Of a stretch of 64,000 nt of DNA, positions 63,503 to 64,000 are shown piece after piece. The position numbers and the translations under genes were made by a program. This DNA is from Lachnospiraceae bacterium. Lineage in GTDB: Bacteria > Bacillota > Clostridia > Lachnospirales > Lachnospiraceae. The stretch is taken from contig CAJTHM010000013.1 of the NCBI GenBank assembly GCA_910576125.1, positions 62,001 to 126,000 of the forward strand. Direction: 5' to 3'. Each line of letters starts with the position of its first letter. The first letter of the stretch is position 1. The notes below the pieces were generated by a model. The model was not told the DNA's origin. It saw only the letters and a program-made list of their open reading frames with translations, and did no database searches.

Positions 63503-64000
63503 TCACACACTGCCGGAACCGGGCGTGCCTCCTGCATTACTCCCGGATGACGCAGGCAGCGCCCCGGAAACGGCATTATTGTATTCCGCTCTCTTGGACA
63601 AGAGGCCTTCCTCTGCGCTGTCATAGGTTTTCTGAGATTCTATGGCGCTCTTCATCAGGGCTGCCAAAGCCTTGTACTGTGCCTCCCCCTCTGCATAGAC
63701 CGCTGCCTGGCCGCTCTTGCTGTCAAACGCCTTCAGCCCCAGCAGATCCGATACTCCGTCATTCGCCTCTCCGCTGTCGGCCACCAGCTTGACCAGTTCG
63801 GCTGTCCGGCTGCGGAAAGCCGTCCAGGACTGGTTCACCTCGTCCATGGCATCGCCGTATGTATCTGCCTTTTCCTTATCTGTATCACTGTCCCCCAGAT
63901 TGCCCAGCAGTCTGGTAAGGGCCGCCTGGTAGGCATTCTGCTGGCTCTCCGCGGTGCTCCGGATTCTCTGGATATTGCTCTCCAGCCCGTTCCTTGCCGC
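63503..64000 (-). CDS. Helical secreted-type or coiled-coil protein (partial, C-terminal part)
   Basis: 165 residues to the window edge, with no start in view. It is predicted to be all helical, with heptad-like segments (NIQRIRSTAESQQNAYQAAL, SWTAFRSRTAELVKLVAD) and a short Ser/Gly/Pro tail (SSGSNAGGTPGSGSV). The WTAFRSRT segment is a WxG-like position but does not match a WXG100 motif clearly. It lies upstream of the CdtB-like pair on the same strand, 39 bases away. The function is unknown. Confidence 0.55.
   Translation of the reverse strand, partial: AARNGLESNIQRIRSTAESQQNAYQAALTRLLGNLGDSDTDKEKADTYGDAMDEVNQSWTAFRSRTAELVKLVADSGEANDGVSDLLGLKAFDSKSGQAAVYAEGEAQYKALAALMKSAIESQKTYDSAEEGLLSKRAEYNNAVSGALPASSGSNAGGTPGSGSV

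Noticed and set aside
63503..64000. WXG100/ESAT-6 type secretion substrate
   Set aside because: A W-x-x-F segment is present but not WxG, and the protein is longer than 100 residues; I leave it as unknown.

Overview
The window comes from a Gram-positive, anaerobic, gut-type member of the Clostridia, most likely a Lachnospiraceae. This rests on AGGAGG-type ribosome binding sites, sigma-A-like promoters, a CIRCE operator, a CD3324-family protein, a DUF1538/PII-like pair, many ABC and one/two-component systems, and a bile salt hydrolase plus a beta-glucuronidase. Most of the window is GC-rich. The stretch from about 26.1 to 36.9 kb is visibly more AT-rich and looks acquired. No rRNA, tRNA or CRISPR array was seen.

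Layout. 0-5.7 kb: an oligosaccharide uptake locus (binding lipoprotein, two permeases, membrane AraC regulator, DUF1961/YesU-like protein). 5.8-8.5 kb: an AAA-ATPase remnant and a TetR/ABC cassette. 8.7-11.3 kb: a GH2 beta-glucuronidase divergent from a frameshifted AraC regulator. 11.3-14.4 kb: a sensory protein and a REC-GGDEF diguanylate cyclase. 14.9-15.5 kb: hsp20 under CIRCE. 15.8-18.9 kb: a GntR (YtrA-type) ABC operon. 19-20.5 kb: a graveyard of gene fragments around a BlaI-type repressor. 20.7-26.1 kb: aldose epimerase, a spore/cell-wall type LysM protein, a flavodoxin-family protein, an unknown basic coiled-coil protein and an orphan OmpR regulator.

26.1-36.9 kb is the most system-like segment: panD (beta-alanine synthesis), an adenylation-carrier didomain protein, two paralogous BtrH-like proteins, an IS110-family insertion, two ABC exporters, a radical-SAM SPASM tail fused by deletion to a truncated GHKL-type kinase, and a LytTR regulator. 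By analogy with butirosin side-chain chemistry it could make, load and transfer a beta-alanyl group. It also seems partly decayed.

37.3-45.7 kb: BcrAB-like ABC genes with a sensor kinase, aldo/keto reductase, NUDIX hydrolase, a PadR/DUF1700-like/DUF4097 envelope cassette, and a nuclease-like protein behind a structured leader. 45.7-51.3 kb: PII-like/DUF1538 pair and a glpA/glpB-like/DUF1667 operon. 51.5-54.7 kb: bile salt hydrolase, DUF6056 membrane protein and a small protein. 54.9-62.3 kb: two ABC systems, one with a NEW3-domain surface protein. 62.5-64 kb: an exonuclease-endonuclease-phosphatase protein closely resembling the CdtB subunit of cytolethal distending toxin, a small partner, and a protein running off the edge.
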